Assembly: GCF_051014685.1 (NCBI RefSeq)
Contig: NC_135055.1
Span: 5,196,001 to 5,260,000, forward strand
Direction of reading: 5' to 3'
DNA: 64,000 nt
Source: Ptiloglossa arizonensis
Taxonomy: Eukaryota; Arthropoda; Insecta; Hymenoptera; Colletidae
Shown here: piece by piece, positions 39,455 to 50,309 of the stretch
Layout of the letters: every line of letters starts with the position of its first letter
How positions within the stretch are numbered: the stretch's first letter is position 1
Program-made: the position numbers and the translations under genes
Notes under the pieces: model-generated
Databases searched by the model: none
What the model was told of the DNA's origin: nothing
The model's input: only the letters and a program-made list of their open reading frames with translations

Positions 39455-41105
39455 ATGAAGGCGTTTCTGCTATTCCTGTCGATCTCGAGCCTGGCCGTGT
39501 GCCTGGCCAACTCGCTGGAGAAGCTGGAGAAGCTGAACGTCCTCGAGCAACAGTCCGGAACGTTAACGGACCGTGCCAAGTACGAGGAGGAGCTCCTCCG
39601 CAAGTTGAACTCGAACTGCTCCCAGAATCATCTGAGTAGTTGCGTGATGCTGAAGCTGGTAACGAACATGAACAAGTTTCTGAAGAAGGCGTCGATCGAG
39701 CTGACGGACGACATCGAGATCAGAAAAACCAGCCAGGCTGCCGAGGAGGTCGTCGCGTTCGAGGCTGGCAGAAGCAAAGACGACGAGTCTGAGGTCCTCG
39801 ACCTTGTCGCGAACAAGGTGTACGCGTTCATCAAGTCCAGGAGCATCAAATGGAGGATACTGCCCGAAGACGATGTCGTCGTTTCCGCTTCCGAAGACGA
39901 GACCGGGTCGCTGAACCTTAGCCTGTCCATCGAGCGCGCTGACAACGCTGCTGTCCAAGATGGTAATTATGTTTCTTCCCGTTCGAGGAAGGGAACTAAA
40001 GCAATTGTTCTAGGTCCTCTAGACTTCTCTTGGGTCCAGTACCTGATACTATGTACAAAATGTCCATTTCCCTTGAAATCCGAAATTTTAGGAATCTCTA
40101 GGTGTTAAGGTCCTGATTTAAAAGGTGACTCTGTCCAAGACCTAGCCTAGACCAGGTATCTCAAGCTCCTAGTTTGAAGAGCAGTTATTTTCAAGAGTAA
40201 ATTTCACCGTCTTTCCTCCATTTTTCTTTCATCCAAAATACCATGAATCTCTAGGTGACAAGGTCCTGATTTAAAATACAACTCTGTCCAAGACCTAAAC
40301 TAAACCAGAGATCCCAAGCTCCTACTTTAAGAGACAACCGTTTTCAAGGGTAAATACGACTGTTGTCCTTCCATATCTCTTTGATCCCAAAATCTCTAGA
40401 TGTCAAGATCCCAGTGTAAAAGACACTTCAATCCAAGATCAAGATAATTATCTTTCCGTTTCTCTTCGATTCCAAAACGAGACCTAGAGTCTCCGAGTGT
40501 CAAGGTCCCGATTTAAAAGCCACCGAGATCCAAGATCAAAGCCGACCGTTATCCTTGACACCTAGACCCACTCTCGCTTCGTCTCCCAATCCGCGTCAAT
40601 CACTGTCCCGTCTATTCCGAGTTCTTGCACCTGCTGGCAATTCGGTCACGCCTGAACAGACTTTACTGCCATAGAAAGTCACCGCGTTTTACCTTCCTCG
40701 ACGAAAGCGAGAACGACACTGATCCCCAGATGTCTGACTGCAGGTCGCGGGAAGAAGAACAACAACATGGGCCCGCTAATCGCCGCGGCGGTTCTGAAGA
40801 TCGGTCTGATCGGGGGTCTGGCGTTCAAGGCCCTCGCGCTGCTGGTCGGCAAGGCATTGCTCCTCTCGAAGATCGCTCTACTCCTGGCGGGCATAATCGG
40901 TCTGAAGAAGCTCTTCTCTCATCAGAAGCACGTCACGTACGAGGTGGTAGCTCATCCTCATCACAGCTCGAGCCACACTGTCAGCTCCGACCATGGTCAC
41001 GGGGACAGCTACTCGAGCGGTTGGGCAAGGAGTTTCCACGGTCAAGGATCCATCTCTGGTCAGACGGACGCCCACGATTTGGCCTACTCGGCCCACGTCA
41101 AGTGA
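39455..41105 (+). CDS. Osiris family (DUF1676) protein (gene C; possibly Osi6-like)
   Basis: Predicted join 39455-39962, 40744-41105; 289 aa; one phase-1 intron with GT..AG ends. The ATG at 39455 gives a clean signal peptide (residues 1-19). An upstream in-frame ATG at 39437 is rejected because it precedes a splice-acceptor-like CTACAG. Cys55 and Cys63 form the two-cysteine region (CX7C, as in gene B). An acidic, amphipathic DUF1676-type region follows, with DLVANKVYAFIKSRSIKWRI. The intron splits the Gly of GRGKKNNNMGPLIAA; the hydrophobic module (about residues 178-216) contains GKALLLSKIALLLAGIIGLK, very typical of Osiris. The tail is His/Ser-rich with TYEVVAHPHH and ends in AHDLAYSAHVK (motif at 279-284). 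Function by family: cuticle and tracheal development in the secretory/endosomal system. Family call firm; the Osi6 suggestion rests on order and general appearance. Confidence 0.95.
40090..40540. repeat. Degenerate about 100-150 bp tandem repeat in the intron of gene C
   Basis: AATCTCTAGGTGTTAAGG and TCCTGATTTAAAA recur, with substitutions, starting near 40092, 40244, 40391 and 40489, each followed by a TCCAAGA-type stretch. It covers more than half of the 781-bp intron. Confidence 0.75.
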
Positions 41106-41744
41106 AACGAAACCGCAGCTTACCAATGACACTACTCAGAGTCCGTTGGACCTGACCAGACCCTCGATGGCCATCGATCCCTGCCAGTTAGCTTTAGTAT
41201 TTAATTCCCATTTCGACTCTGGTCTTCTCGTTCTGTCTTCCTAGTTTCTTCACTTCTCCAACCGTTCAGGTTGGCAGGCCTGAACAGACGTCTCTTCTTC
41301 GACCGTTTACTCACGTCACTTGACTCATCGACGGACTTGGACCACCTGACCCTTGTATCTCAATCCGAATTGCGGTCCTCGAGAACTCGAGGGTTCATTT
41401 TGTTCATAGTAGGGTGATCTTTCACCAAAGAGGACATCAACGGATTATTTAAACGAGCAACGAGGGTTCAACGAGGACCGATGATATGTTTTACTGCCGC
41501 GTGATTGAATGGTTCACCACCAGGTGCTCTGGTGTCGCGTTCTCACGACTCGTTCGGGAACCGAATCACGTTGATAGACGACTGACAGACGGACACGACG
41601 CTCCCATTGACACGGATAAGACTCGGACGTACGAACGCGTAGAACTTTGTAACTATACTTCGTCGATATAATTTATAACTAACTTATTCCTCTGCGGGAC
41701 GCAGACCTGTACAATAATGTTACGTGTTGTTTTCTGTTTGTATA

Positions 41745-41750
41745 AATAAA
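41745..41750 (+). terminator. Polyadenylation signal of gene C
   Basis: AATAAA, about 640 bases after the stop codon, followed by a T/GT-rich stretch (TTTATTGTTTTCTTTTGTAA). The most plausible 3' end for gene C. Confidence 0.6.
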
Positions 41751-41774
41751 TATTTATTGTTTTCTTTTGTAACG

Positions 41775-44700
41775 TGACGTATACCTGGATCTGCGGAAAT
41801 TTAAAACGAGTTAAATTCTTCCTTCATTTCAGGTCGACATCTCGTTATCCTTCTTCATATTTTAATCCACTCGGGAGGGGGGAGGGGGGAGGATAATTAA
41901 ATAATTTTCCCTCTGTATACATTTTACCCTGTATACAAGGTGGATCAAAGGTCGCTACCTTCTTTATTGAATTTATTGCCCCTTATGCGATAATAAAATT
42001 GCACAATGTTAGTATTAAGTCAACTTCTTCGATTCTAATTTGTTACGACGGTTACAGTTTCCGTGAAATTTGTTGATAAAACAATTTTAATTATACACGT
42101 AGATCGGACGTAATTATGCAAATCGTTGAAGTTTCTAGATCCGTTGACGATTAAATAAGTTCATACGTGTCAATTTTATTTACGACACGCACGAATAATT
42201 TCACACCGAGTGCTGTGAACTAATAGCCACGCGCACGTGCAATTTGTTTCGCTGTTAATTACAGTTACTTTACGTTGGAATCGTATCCGAGCGAAAAGCA
42301 AAGACTGCAACGAAACTTGTCGAGCAACTTCATGTTTCTGAAGTATGAAATTGTTAAAAGACATCTTTCACCATGGTATAAACAGCGATTCGAAGCCGAT
42401 ACCCCGTGAAAAAGGATGTCAAATCTGGACCTTCCTTATTTTCAACAACTCTCGATGTTTTTCTTCTTTTGCGAATGAATATGTAGATGGTAAAATTAAC
42501 CCATTAATTATAAAGATACATCGCTCGTTATCCGTGGACTTGGTCTGTTTACGGGCAGGAAATTACCTAAACGAAGCTACCGGAGTCTCCATTACCGACA
42601 ATTTTGCCACTAGAGTACAGTTAATAATTCGAAAATTGTTGTTCGAACACTTTGTACGTAGAATAATTGTAACGAAACAAGTCGTGCAAATTGGAGCCAA
42701 CATTTGTAAAATTCATACATTCTCTTGCGCTTTAGATTAATACTTCCGGTAATTATTAGACGAACAAAATACGTTGAAATGTCTCTCAGCCGCAAAATTT
42801 TATTTTCTGTATTTGCACACGTGTTCGTAGCAAGTATTGTGCAATGAAATTTGAGTAATTTTCGCGTCGATACAGCATTGTATCCTGGGCGTGGAATTGA
42901 ATGTGTTTTCTTTTGTGAAATTGTTCGAAGCGTTGCAAACAATGCGAAGCGGGTGGTCGATGAAGCATTCCAAGTTGCACGATACTAAAAATATACCGAA
43001 TGTCTCGTATTCATTGGGTCGTGCTCCGCTTTGCGGAACTTAGCGGGACTTGAACGCCAGGTGTGACGATATCGAGTTACTCTAGGAATGTAATTCTACG
43101 TGGCAAATATCCAGAATGATTCTTACTGTTCCCAATAAATCCTTTATGAAATTCGATCCTCGCTTAACGATCGTTTCATAGTGCAATACAGATTAGAATC
43201 GGTGTAACTATTTCACACTCGTTTTATTGTATGTTTTCGCTGGAAACTTTTCAGTCGTATTGTAATTTGAAAACTACCGATCATTTTCCAGTGTTCGATC
43301 AGAATAAATCTAACCTTGAATAGACGGATGTGCGTTAGACACTGGTAATTATATTTTAGTAACAATGTAATAGCGAGTTAGTCAATCTCGAATATTGTGT
43401 GGGTATCGTTCATCAGTGCTTTCCAGTAATAATGTAACAGCGAACAATCGAGTTACTTAAATATTTATTATGCGTTTGATACTCGTTATTGTACCAGTAG
43501 CGGTAACCCAAGTACTTAACCTTAAACATTCCAATATGCATTTAACGCTCCTTATTACTTTCCAGTGGCAGTGTAAAAGCGAACAACTCCATTAATCTAA
43601 CCTGAAATGTTTCATACGTATTTAACACTGGTTATTATCTTTCAGAAACAGCGTAACAGCGAACGATCACATTAACTTAATCTCAAATATTTCATATATT
43701 TAAAACTCTGTGTTATCTTCCATTCGCATCGCAACAATGGATAATTAAACTACTTAACCTCAAATATCTCGGCAAGCATCTAACCGTCTTTAGCCACATA
43801 ACAGCCAACAACTATAAAAATTCATATGTTCTAGAAAACTCAGAAGCTAAGTATAGAATCAAATACATATTTTAAAAATTCCAGCGATTTTCTAACCTAA
43901 ACGAGTATACCCCTCTCTTAACAAATATCTGCCATTGAATACACTCCCAATTGGTCTATCAATATTTCTGTTATAGTTTTCGTCAAATTCAGTCACAGAT
44001 CTAACATATTGCGTCTATAATACAATCTATTGTACAATAAATACAATCAATCCATTTCGAACAAATGATGTTCATAAAAGATTCACACCGATATTTCCAA
44101 GTTAATTTTCGTTTCGTGTTTTCTCCTCGCGCAAGCTATCTGTTGTGTCGATAAAGATAAAGCAATCTTCAAAATTTCATCGATTTAATCGATAACGGAA
44201 CTCACTGCCATTATCGTGGAAAATATAATATCATTTCACTAACGGAGTCAATAGTTTCAGATCTTGTGGCGAAAAATTCGATCCTCGGTGATCTGGATGT
44301 CTCCTCGAAGTCCATCCTGTCCATCGCCCCTCCATGGTGGACAACTTTCGGAGGCGTCAAAGATGATCGGAACGAAGGGAAAACTACCGAGGACCGCATA
44401 ATGCTCGAGGCATCTTTCATTCAAATAAGTCGGCCTCGTTTCGTACGGCCGCTTTCTCCGCCTCGATTGGGAAGGATCGGAAAGAAGATGACGGCTCGAT
44501 AAGGGACGCCTTAAGAGAAAGACGGTGTTCCTCTGGGAGATCAACTTTCGGTTTCGGGTAGACGTGGGAGGGAAGAGGGATCGGCATGATCGTTGACCCA
44601 GTTTTCGAGTTACCGATCCTCGTAAATCGGAAAAAATCGACACGTGCTTCGACGTTCGTGAACGTAGCCGTCGAACGGGAAGAAATTTTGTACCTGTTTA

Positions 44701-44930
44701 TGGGTGAGAGGGTTAGAGAGGCTAACATCATTCTAACGAATCAAAGTACTCGGATTTCTTCTTTCTAATACGCGCTCAATCGATACACGGGGCACATTTT
44801 TTGTAACTTTTTGCGCGTACAGATAATTCAACGTCTAAACTTTCGACTCGTACTGTATATGTTTCAGTTTTCTAGGTTGTTCTCGGTATGCTGGGTCCAT
44901 CGACATAGGTGCGAAAATTGGTGGATGAAA
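41775..44930. other. Spacer between genes C and D, no gene recognised
   Basis: AT-rich, with GGGAGGGGGGAGGGGGGAGG at about 41873. From about 43340 to 43780 a degenerate 60-80 bp repeat is visible through GTAACAGCGAAC-like anchors near 43372, 43433, 43503, 43573, 43653 and 43730. A GC-richer stretch at 44250-44700 is open on both strands without domains. Confidence 0.55.
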
Positions 44931-44934
44931 ATCT

Positions 44935-45880
44935 TTCCAATGATAAGTCTTTTCAAAGGTAAAGCTTCTTAAAGGAAACTTTAAAGGAAATTCGTCCCAA
45001 AGGAAATTTTATTCGAAGTATTTTCCAATGAAAATTCTACACAGAGAAAATTTATCTTAAAGAAAATTACGCTCAAAGGAAATTCTTCCCAAAGATATTT
45101 CTTCTCAAAGATAATTTACTTCAAAGGGAGTTCTTCTCTAAGAAAATTTTTCCCAAAGGAAATTCTTTCAATAGAAAATTCTCCTTAAAGGAAATTCTTT
45201 CAAGAGAAAATTCTTCTCAAAGGAAATTCTTTCAAGAGAAAATTCTTTCCAAAGGAAATTCTTTGAAGAGAAAATTCTTCCAAAGGAAATCCTTTCAAGA
45301 GAAAATTCTCCTCAAAAGAAATTTTTTCAAGAGAAAATTCTTCTCAAAGGAAATTCTTTCAAGAGAAAATTCTTCTCAAGGGAAATTCTTTCAAGAGAAA
45401 ATTCTTCTCAAAGGAAATTCTTTCAAGAGAAAATTCTCCTCAAAGGAAATTTTTTCAAGAGAAAATTCTTCTCAAAGGAAATTCTTTCAAGAGAAAATTC
45501 TTCTCAAAGGAAATTCTTTCAAGAGAAAATTCTTCTCAAAGGAAATTCTTTCAAGAGAAAATTCTCCTCAAAGGAAATTTTTTCAAGAGAAAATTCTCCT
45601 CAAAGGAAATTCTTTCAAGAGAAAATTCTTTCAAGAGAAAATTCTTCTCAAAGGAAATCCTTTCAAGAGAAAATTCTCCTTAAAGAAAATTCTTTCAAGA
45701 GAAAATTCTTCTCAAAGGAAATTTTCCTTAAAGGAAATGCATTTCAAAGACAATCCTTTTTGAAAAAATTCTTCTCAAAGATAATTTCCTTCAAAGGAAA
45801 CTCTTCTGTAAGAAAATTCTCAAAGGAAATCCTTTTGAAACGAAAACTTTTCGAAGGAAATTCTCCTCAGAAAAAAATTC
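44935..45880. repeat. 32-bp minisatellite (AAAGGAAATTC / AAGAGAAAATTC type)
   Basis: Homogeneous core at about 45140-45720, with 32-bp spacing visible from CTCAAA anchors at 45311, 45343 and 45375. Each unit has two half-units, AAAGGAAATTCTTTC and AAGAGAAAATTCTTCT, each nearly palindromic around AATT. Decayed units flank the core on both sides. The array keeps a frame open at 45263-45763 (166 codons of Lys/Phe/Ser-rich repeats); this is not considered a gene. Confidence 0.92.
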
Positions 45881-46734
45881 TTTCTTGACAAGAATCAACT
45901 GACCTGATTTCTTTTCACGACCACGTTTTCGCCGGATTCGGAGAAATTCACGGCGAGAGGAGAAAGTGTCGGATATTGATCGAATCTTCTTATTATCGAC
46001 ACGAGGATGTTCAACTGCTTCTGGTAACGGTGTCGGCAAGTCTGTGAATGATCGAGCGCTCGAAGCGGCGAAGTCGACACACATTCCGTGCATCGAAAGG
46101 AGAAAACACCTTTATGATAGATTCTAACCTTCACTACGCGGTTACGGAAGTGTGAAGAGAAACCGCGAACCTATTAAACACTTCAATATTTATCCTGGCG
46201 TACTAGAATTTGTTCTAAACTCGAATCAATTTTAATCCACTTAACAGACAATTAGGAGCTCCGTTTCGACTTTGGAGTAATCGAACTTGATTTCTCCATT
46301 TTATGGGCAATAAATTGACAAGCTTTATGGTAGTCACTTTAATAGCCAATAGATTTATATGTAGGTCACAGAAGTATAGAAGAAAATTGAAACTCCAATT
46401 TTTACTCCGGAGTAATCGGTAAATTCTCTGCACGTGCAATAGGACACGAAAGAGAAACTACAAACTAATTAAAAATTACAATTTCTCGAATCAAATCGAC
46501 CGGGTTAAATGAAAAGAAACTACCGTGTATACGCACAGTCCTGGTCGTGAAAGAATCTGCCATAATGGGGGTCACGATTAAACACGAGTGAATTTTTTCA
46601 ATGGAACGAAAATATCGTGCTCGAATCGACATAATCCTTCTTTCTTTGATTAAAAAATTGAAACAAAAAAAAAAAACCAGTGGCAGCATGCGTGGAGAAA
46701 ATCTTTCAGCCCATAAAGTATTCAAAAGCAGAGA

Positions 46735-47910
46735 TTGAAATCCCCCTTAATCCCGCGTAAAGTCCCTCCCATCGCTAGACGCAACAAGTGTCTCGCAACG
46801 GAGGTCCCTCGGTGTGCGATCACACGGATTCCCTTTCGATCTCGCGAATCCCTCGAAAGCCCCGCGAGAGGGCCACCTCTCCCGCTCCGGCAGGGTAGGG
46901 GTAGGGGGGGGGGGAAAGGAAGAAGAGCGAATACGAGAAACGAGGCAGTCCCCTCGAGTGCAGCGTGTGCGCGCGCGCGTCCGTCGCTCTCGTCGATCTG
47001 GTTTCAAGGATACGCGAGATCGTCCGTGTGGCGTGGCGTCGTCCCGAGGAACGAGCGAACGGTTTCGAACCGGGCCTAGTTATACCTACCAGGCGGCGCG
47101 TATATACGTATATATGTATACCGTATCGGCGAGTAACGCCGAAGGGAAGTGGAACAGAAGAGAAAGGTACGCGGAGAGATGAACTAGTTTCGTTCGAGCG
47201 ATCGGGCCAGACCGATCGTGGCTCCCCCACTCGTACGCGGCGCGGTTCCCGGATCGCGGAACAAGGACGTCCCGGGCCGCAAGGGCCCCGCGGGCGCCCG
47301 CCCGCTGACCATCGACGGGCAACCGTCTCGCCGGCGGTCGGCCGGCCGGCCGGCCGGCGCGTAGTAAAATGTCCACGTGACGCGGTCCGATACACCGTGA
47401 CGGGACCAACCGAACGCGATCACGGTCCCGGCTAATTGCCCTACCGAAGACGTTCAACGGTAGCGATTCGAAATATCGGCCACGTTCTCTTCCGCTCCAC
47501 TAAAGCGCGGAAAGAGGGAAAGGAAGCCGGCACGGGCGGAACCGTATCAAGAGGCTGATGCATCCAGTGATCTAGAATGAGAGACGACGGAGAGACACGG
47601 GTGTCTGGGTGGCGTACCCGTACACGAGACGAACGGAGACAGCGGCCAGATGCGCGAGGTGTCTGGGTTAGGCGTGTAGGAGACGAAGGCGCTCGCTCGC
47701 TTGCTCGCTCGCTCGCTCGGCCTCGCAGCCAACCGCGGCGTAACGCTCTGAAACGCCTCGAAAACAAGAATTAAAGGAATCCCGCGCGAGAGGATCGTCC
47801 GAGCGGACGAAAAATTGCTGGCTAATGCACACGGTAAGAACGGAGAATGGCCGGTCCGCTGGCGATGCTCTCGTTGCTTTTTTCGTAGTACAATCACCGG
47901 AGCCGCCGCG
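46735..47910. promoter_or_regulatory. GC/CpG-rich island upstream of gene D
   Basis: Very GC-rich and CpG-rich, with a G-run at about 46898-46913, GGCC repeats at 47339-47357 and a GCTC microsatellite at 47691-47720. Long frames are open on both strands and in several frames at once (for example 46820-47395 minus, 46965-47435 plus), as expected from composition. It ends at the TATA box of gene D and probably carries its upstream regulatory sequences. Confidence 0.5.
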
Positions 47911-47916
47911 TACAAC

Positions 47917-47925
47917 TATATAAAT
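47917..47925 (+). promoter_or_regulatory. TATA box of gene D
   Basis: TATATAAAT in GC-rich DNA, 170 bases upstream of the start codon. Transcription would start near 47947, giving a leader of about 140 bases. No clear initiator motif is visible at the expected spacing; a TCAGT lies further down at about 47983. Confidence 0.5.
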
Positions 47926-48086
47926 GAGATTTGACGCCGGCTACGATGCACCACTCGGACCTCCGCCGTAGGTTCCGCAGGATCAGTACACGGGTTCACG
48001 TTGTGCTGCGTTGCGCGTGTCTGGAATCGCGGCTGTGCCCCTAACCATCCGTAGTAAGGAGATTGGACGCGGGAACATCGATCAGG

Positions 48087-49982
48087 ATGGATTGGTTCAA
48101 CCCCGTGAACGGGGAACGTCGTTCCTTGGCTCTATGTCTGTTGGTCGTTTGTGTGCTATCCAGCGCAAGGGGTGTACTCTCGATGGATGGGAACGATACC
48201 AAGGACACGTGGACCGGATTGTCGAACGGTTGCTCGGCCACTGACGGGAAGAACATGTCCGTGTCTTGTTACGGGGTCAGGATCGTCAGGAAGATCGTTC
48301 AACAGCTGCTGGAGAAGTCCAATAAGGAGACGAACATCGAGATATTTGACGGTGTTAGCCTGGTGGAGGTCCCTGGGTCCGGACCGAACAGGAAGGGAAG
48401 ACTGATGAAGGGATTCGGTAGCATGGCGTCGTTGGTGCAGTTCCTAGAGGGACGGGAGCTGAGAATAAAGCTGCCCAGTTTCCTGCCGCAGAACATCGAG
48501 AGCGCACTGCAGGAGAGCTTGCCTGCTGAACAAGGTTGCTTGGGGATTCCATTGGAGGATTCACGGTGACACGGGTTTCCGTGTAATCGAGTGGTTTGTT
48601 TTGGTTTCAGGTAGAGGAGGCGGTGGATATGGTGGACTCGGAGGCGGTGGAGGTGGCGGAGGCAAGAAGGGTGGCGGAGCCGGATACCTGATTATGGCGA
48701 TGATGATGGGTAAGACGAACGAATCCGTTGGTTACGATCCTGTGGATTATTGCACATTGGGAATTAGAAATTTACAAGTCTCGAGATTTTTCGAAAGAAT
48801 TACTTGTTTCTGAACAGATAGACCTAATTCAGACCTGCACCAAATCGAAAAAGAACTGCCTCAGAACTAACCTAGACATTCAGCTGAAACGTACTCTGTG
48901 TCCTTCACAATTCTTGATAACTTCTATCACTGTTCTTCTGACAAAACGAGCCTCTCGTAGTTTCGATTAATCCATTGTTCTTCTGATAAAACAGCTAGGT
49001 TTCTCACCGTCTCGATTCATCCACTGTCCTTCTGACAAAAGAGCTAGGTCTCATATAGTCTCGATTAATCCATGGCCTATGTCCCTGGGCATTCTCGTGA
49101 ACTTAGCAGAGAATTTACTTGGACCCCAGCAAATAGCACCTCGAAATCCCTTAACACGTTCAAAGTTTCAAAAGTTTTCCAACTAAACAACCCTTAGATT
49201 TCCCATGTCACCATCATATTTTGCCCCGGATTTCACCTTCCAAGTGCTCCGAAAGTAAAAAACCTTCGCTAAATTCAAGAAGATCTACCTCGGAATTAAC
49301 TTACAAATTTAAATACCAGATTTCCCAAGTTCTTCAGCGATCTCCGAGACAACATTAAAGACAATTTTTCACACTCAATAGCTAGGTCTTCTAAAGCTAC
49401 GTTTGAACCATTTGCACCTAGAAATCGCCTAACGTGTTCAACATTTCTAAAACTTCTTATCCGAACCATCTCTGAATCTCACATTTCTGAATCTCATCCA
49501 CCTAGATTTTTCAAGTATTCCAAAAGCAAGAAGCATACACCAGATCCGTGACGACTTTCTCCAAATCTTAACATCCAGGATTTCCACTCATCGCTGTCTT
49601 AATTATCAAATCCTTTTAAAAACAGAAACGCAAGTCCTCATCCAGAAGACCTACAGAGATCTTCAGAGTTAAGACTCTCGGTATTCACTTAACCACCTTC
49701 CCTTCGTTTTCAGGCAAGATGATGGCGGCAATGGGATTCGGTGCATTAGGTCTCCTGGCCATGAAGGCTCTGATGGTATCCGCGATGGCGTTAATGCTCT
49801 CGCTGATCGTCGCCGTGAAGAAACTGACGAGCAGCCACGACAGTGGCGGTGGCCACCACGTGGTATACGCCCAGGACGTCGGTCATCATCATTACCGCAA
49901 GAAGAGGTCTCTCGGGGAGGAGGGAAACGATCTACCGTACAGAGGATACGCGCACCTGTTCGGTGACTCACGGGTGTCCTGA
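48087..49982 (+). CDS. Osiris family (DUF1676) protein with poly-Gly segment (gene D; possibly Osi7-like)
   Basis: Predicted join 48087-48534, 48611-48709, 49714-49982; 271 aa; both introns phase 1. The first donor is weak (AAG then GTTGCT), but it is the only one that keeps the frame into exon 2. The ATG at 48087 gives a signal peptide with a core at residues 13-27. Cys49 and Cys61 form the two-cysteine region (CX11C, longer spacing than genes B and C). A DUF1676-type region follows. Exon 2 encodes a Gly-rich stretch (about 150-174). The hydrophobic module spans exons 2 and 3 (GYLIMAMMMGKMMAAMGFG, then ALMLSLIVAVKKL). The tail contains HHVVYAQDVGHHH, a dibasic RKKR (244-247) that could be a furin-type cleavage site, and NDLPYRGY (254-261), a variant of the DLAY motif. 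The Osi7 suggestion is tentative. Confidence 0.95.
48900..49075. repeat. About 56-bp degenerate tandem repeat in intron 2 of gene D
   Basis: GTTCTTCTGACAAAACGAGC and close variants recur three times, each followed by TCTCGATTAATCCA-like sequence. Confidence 0.75.
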
Positions 49983-50300
49983 TGGGACACCCCTGATCCT
50001 CGGAAACATTTGACGATCCACGAGCATAGACACGACGGGATTGACTGGTTCTGACAGTGACGATGACATTGACAACACGTGGCGACGGAGATAGACGTTT
50101 GCAGAAAGTGACGACGCTACGCGTGATCGTTTCGCGGGTATGTGATAAACACTCGACGACACTACCGGGACTGGATACTGGACTAGACTGGACGCTGGAG
50201 AAACCAAAGTACACGTTCAAACGTCTTATTTATTATTTCATTACTCTACACTCATCCCCCATTCTTTTTGTATTTATTTATTTATTTATTGCGCAAGATC

Positions 50301-50306
50301 AATAAA
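50301..50306 (+). terminator. Polyadenylation signal of gene D
   Basis: AATAAA about 320 bases after the stop codon at 49982, in an AT-rich tail that follows TTTATTTATTTATTTATT. Confidence 0.6.
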
Positions 50307-50309
50307 AAG

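Noticed and set aside
45263..45763. 166-codon open frame, Lys/Phe-rich repeats
   Set aside because: Entirely made of the 32-bp minisatellite; the repeat happens to lack stops in all plus-strand frames.
46735..47457. Several long overlapping frames on both strands
   Set aside because: Composition effect in a CpG-rich island; translations are Arg/Gly/Pro-rich without domains, signal peptides or splice structure.
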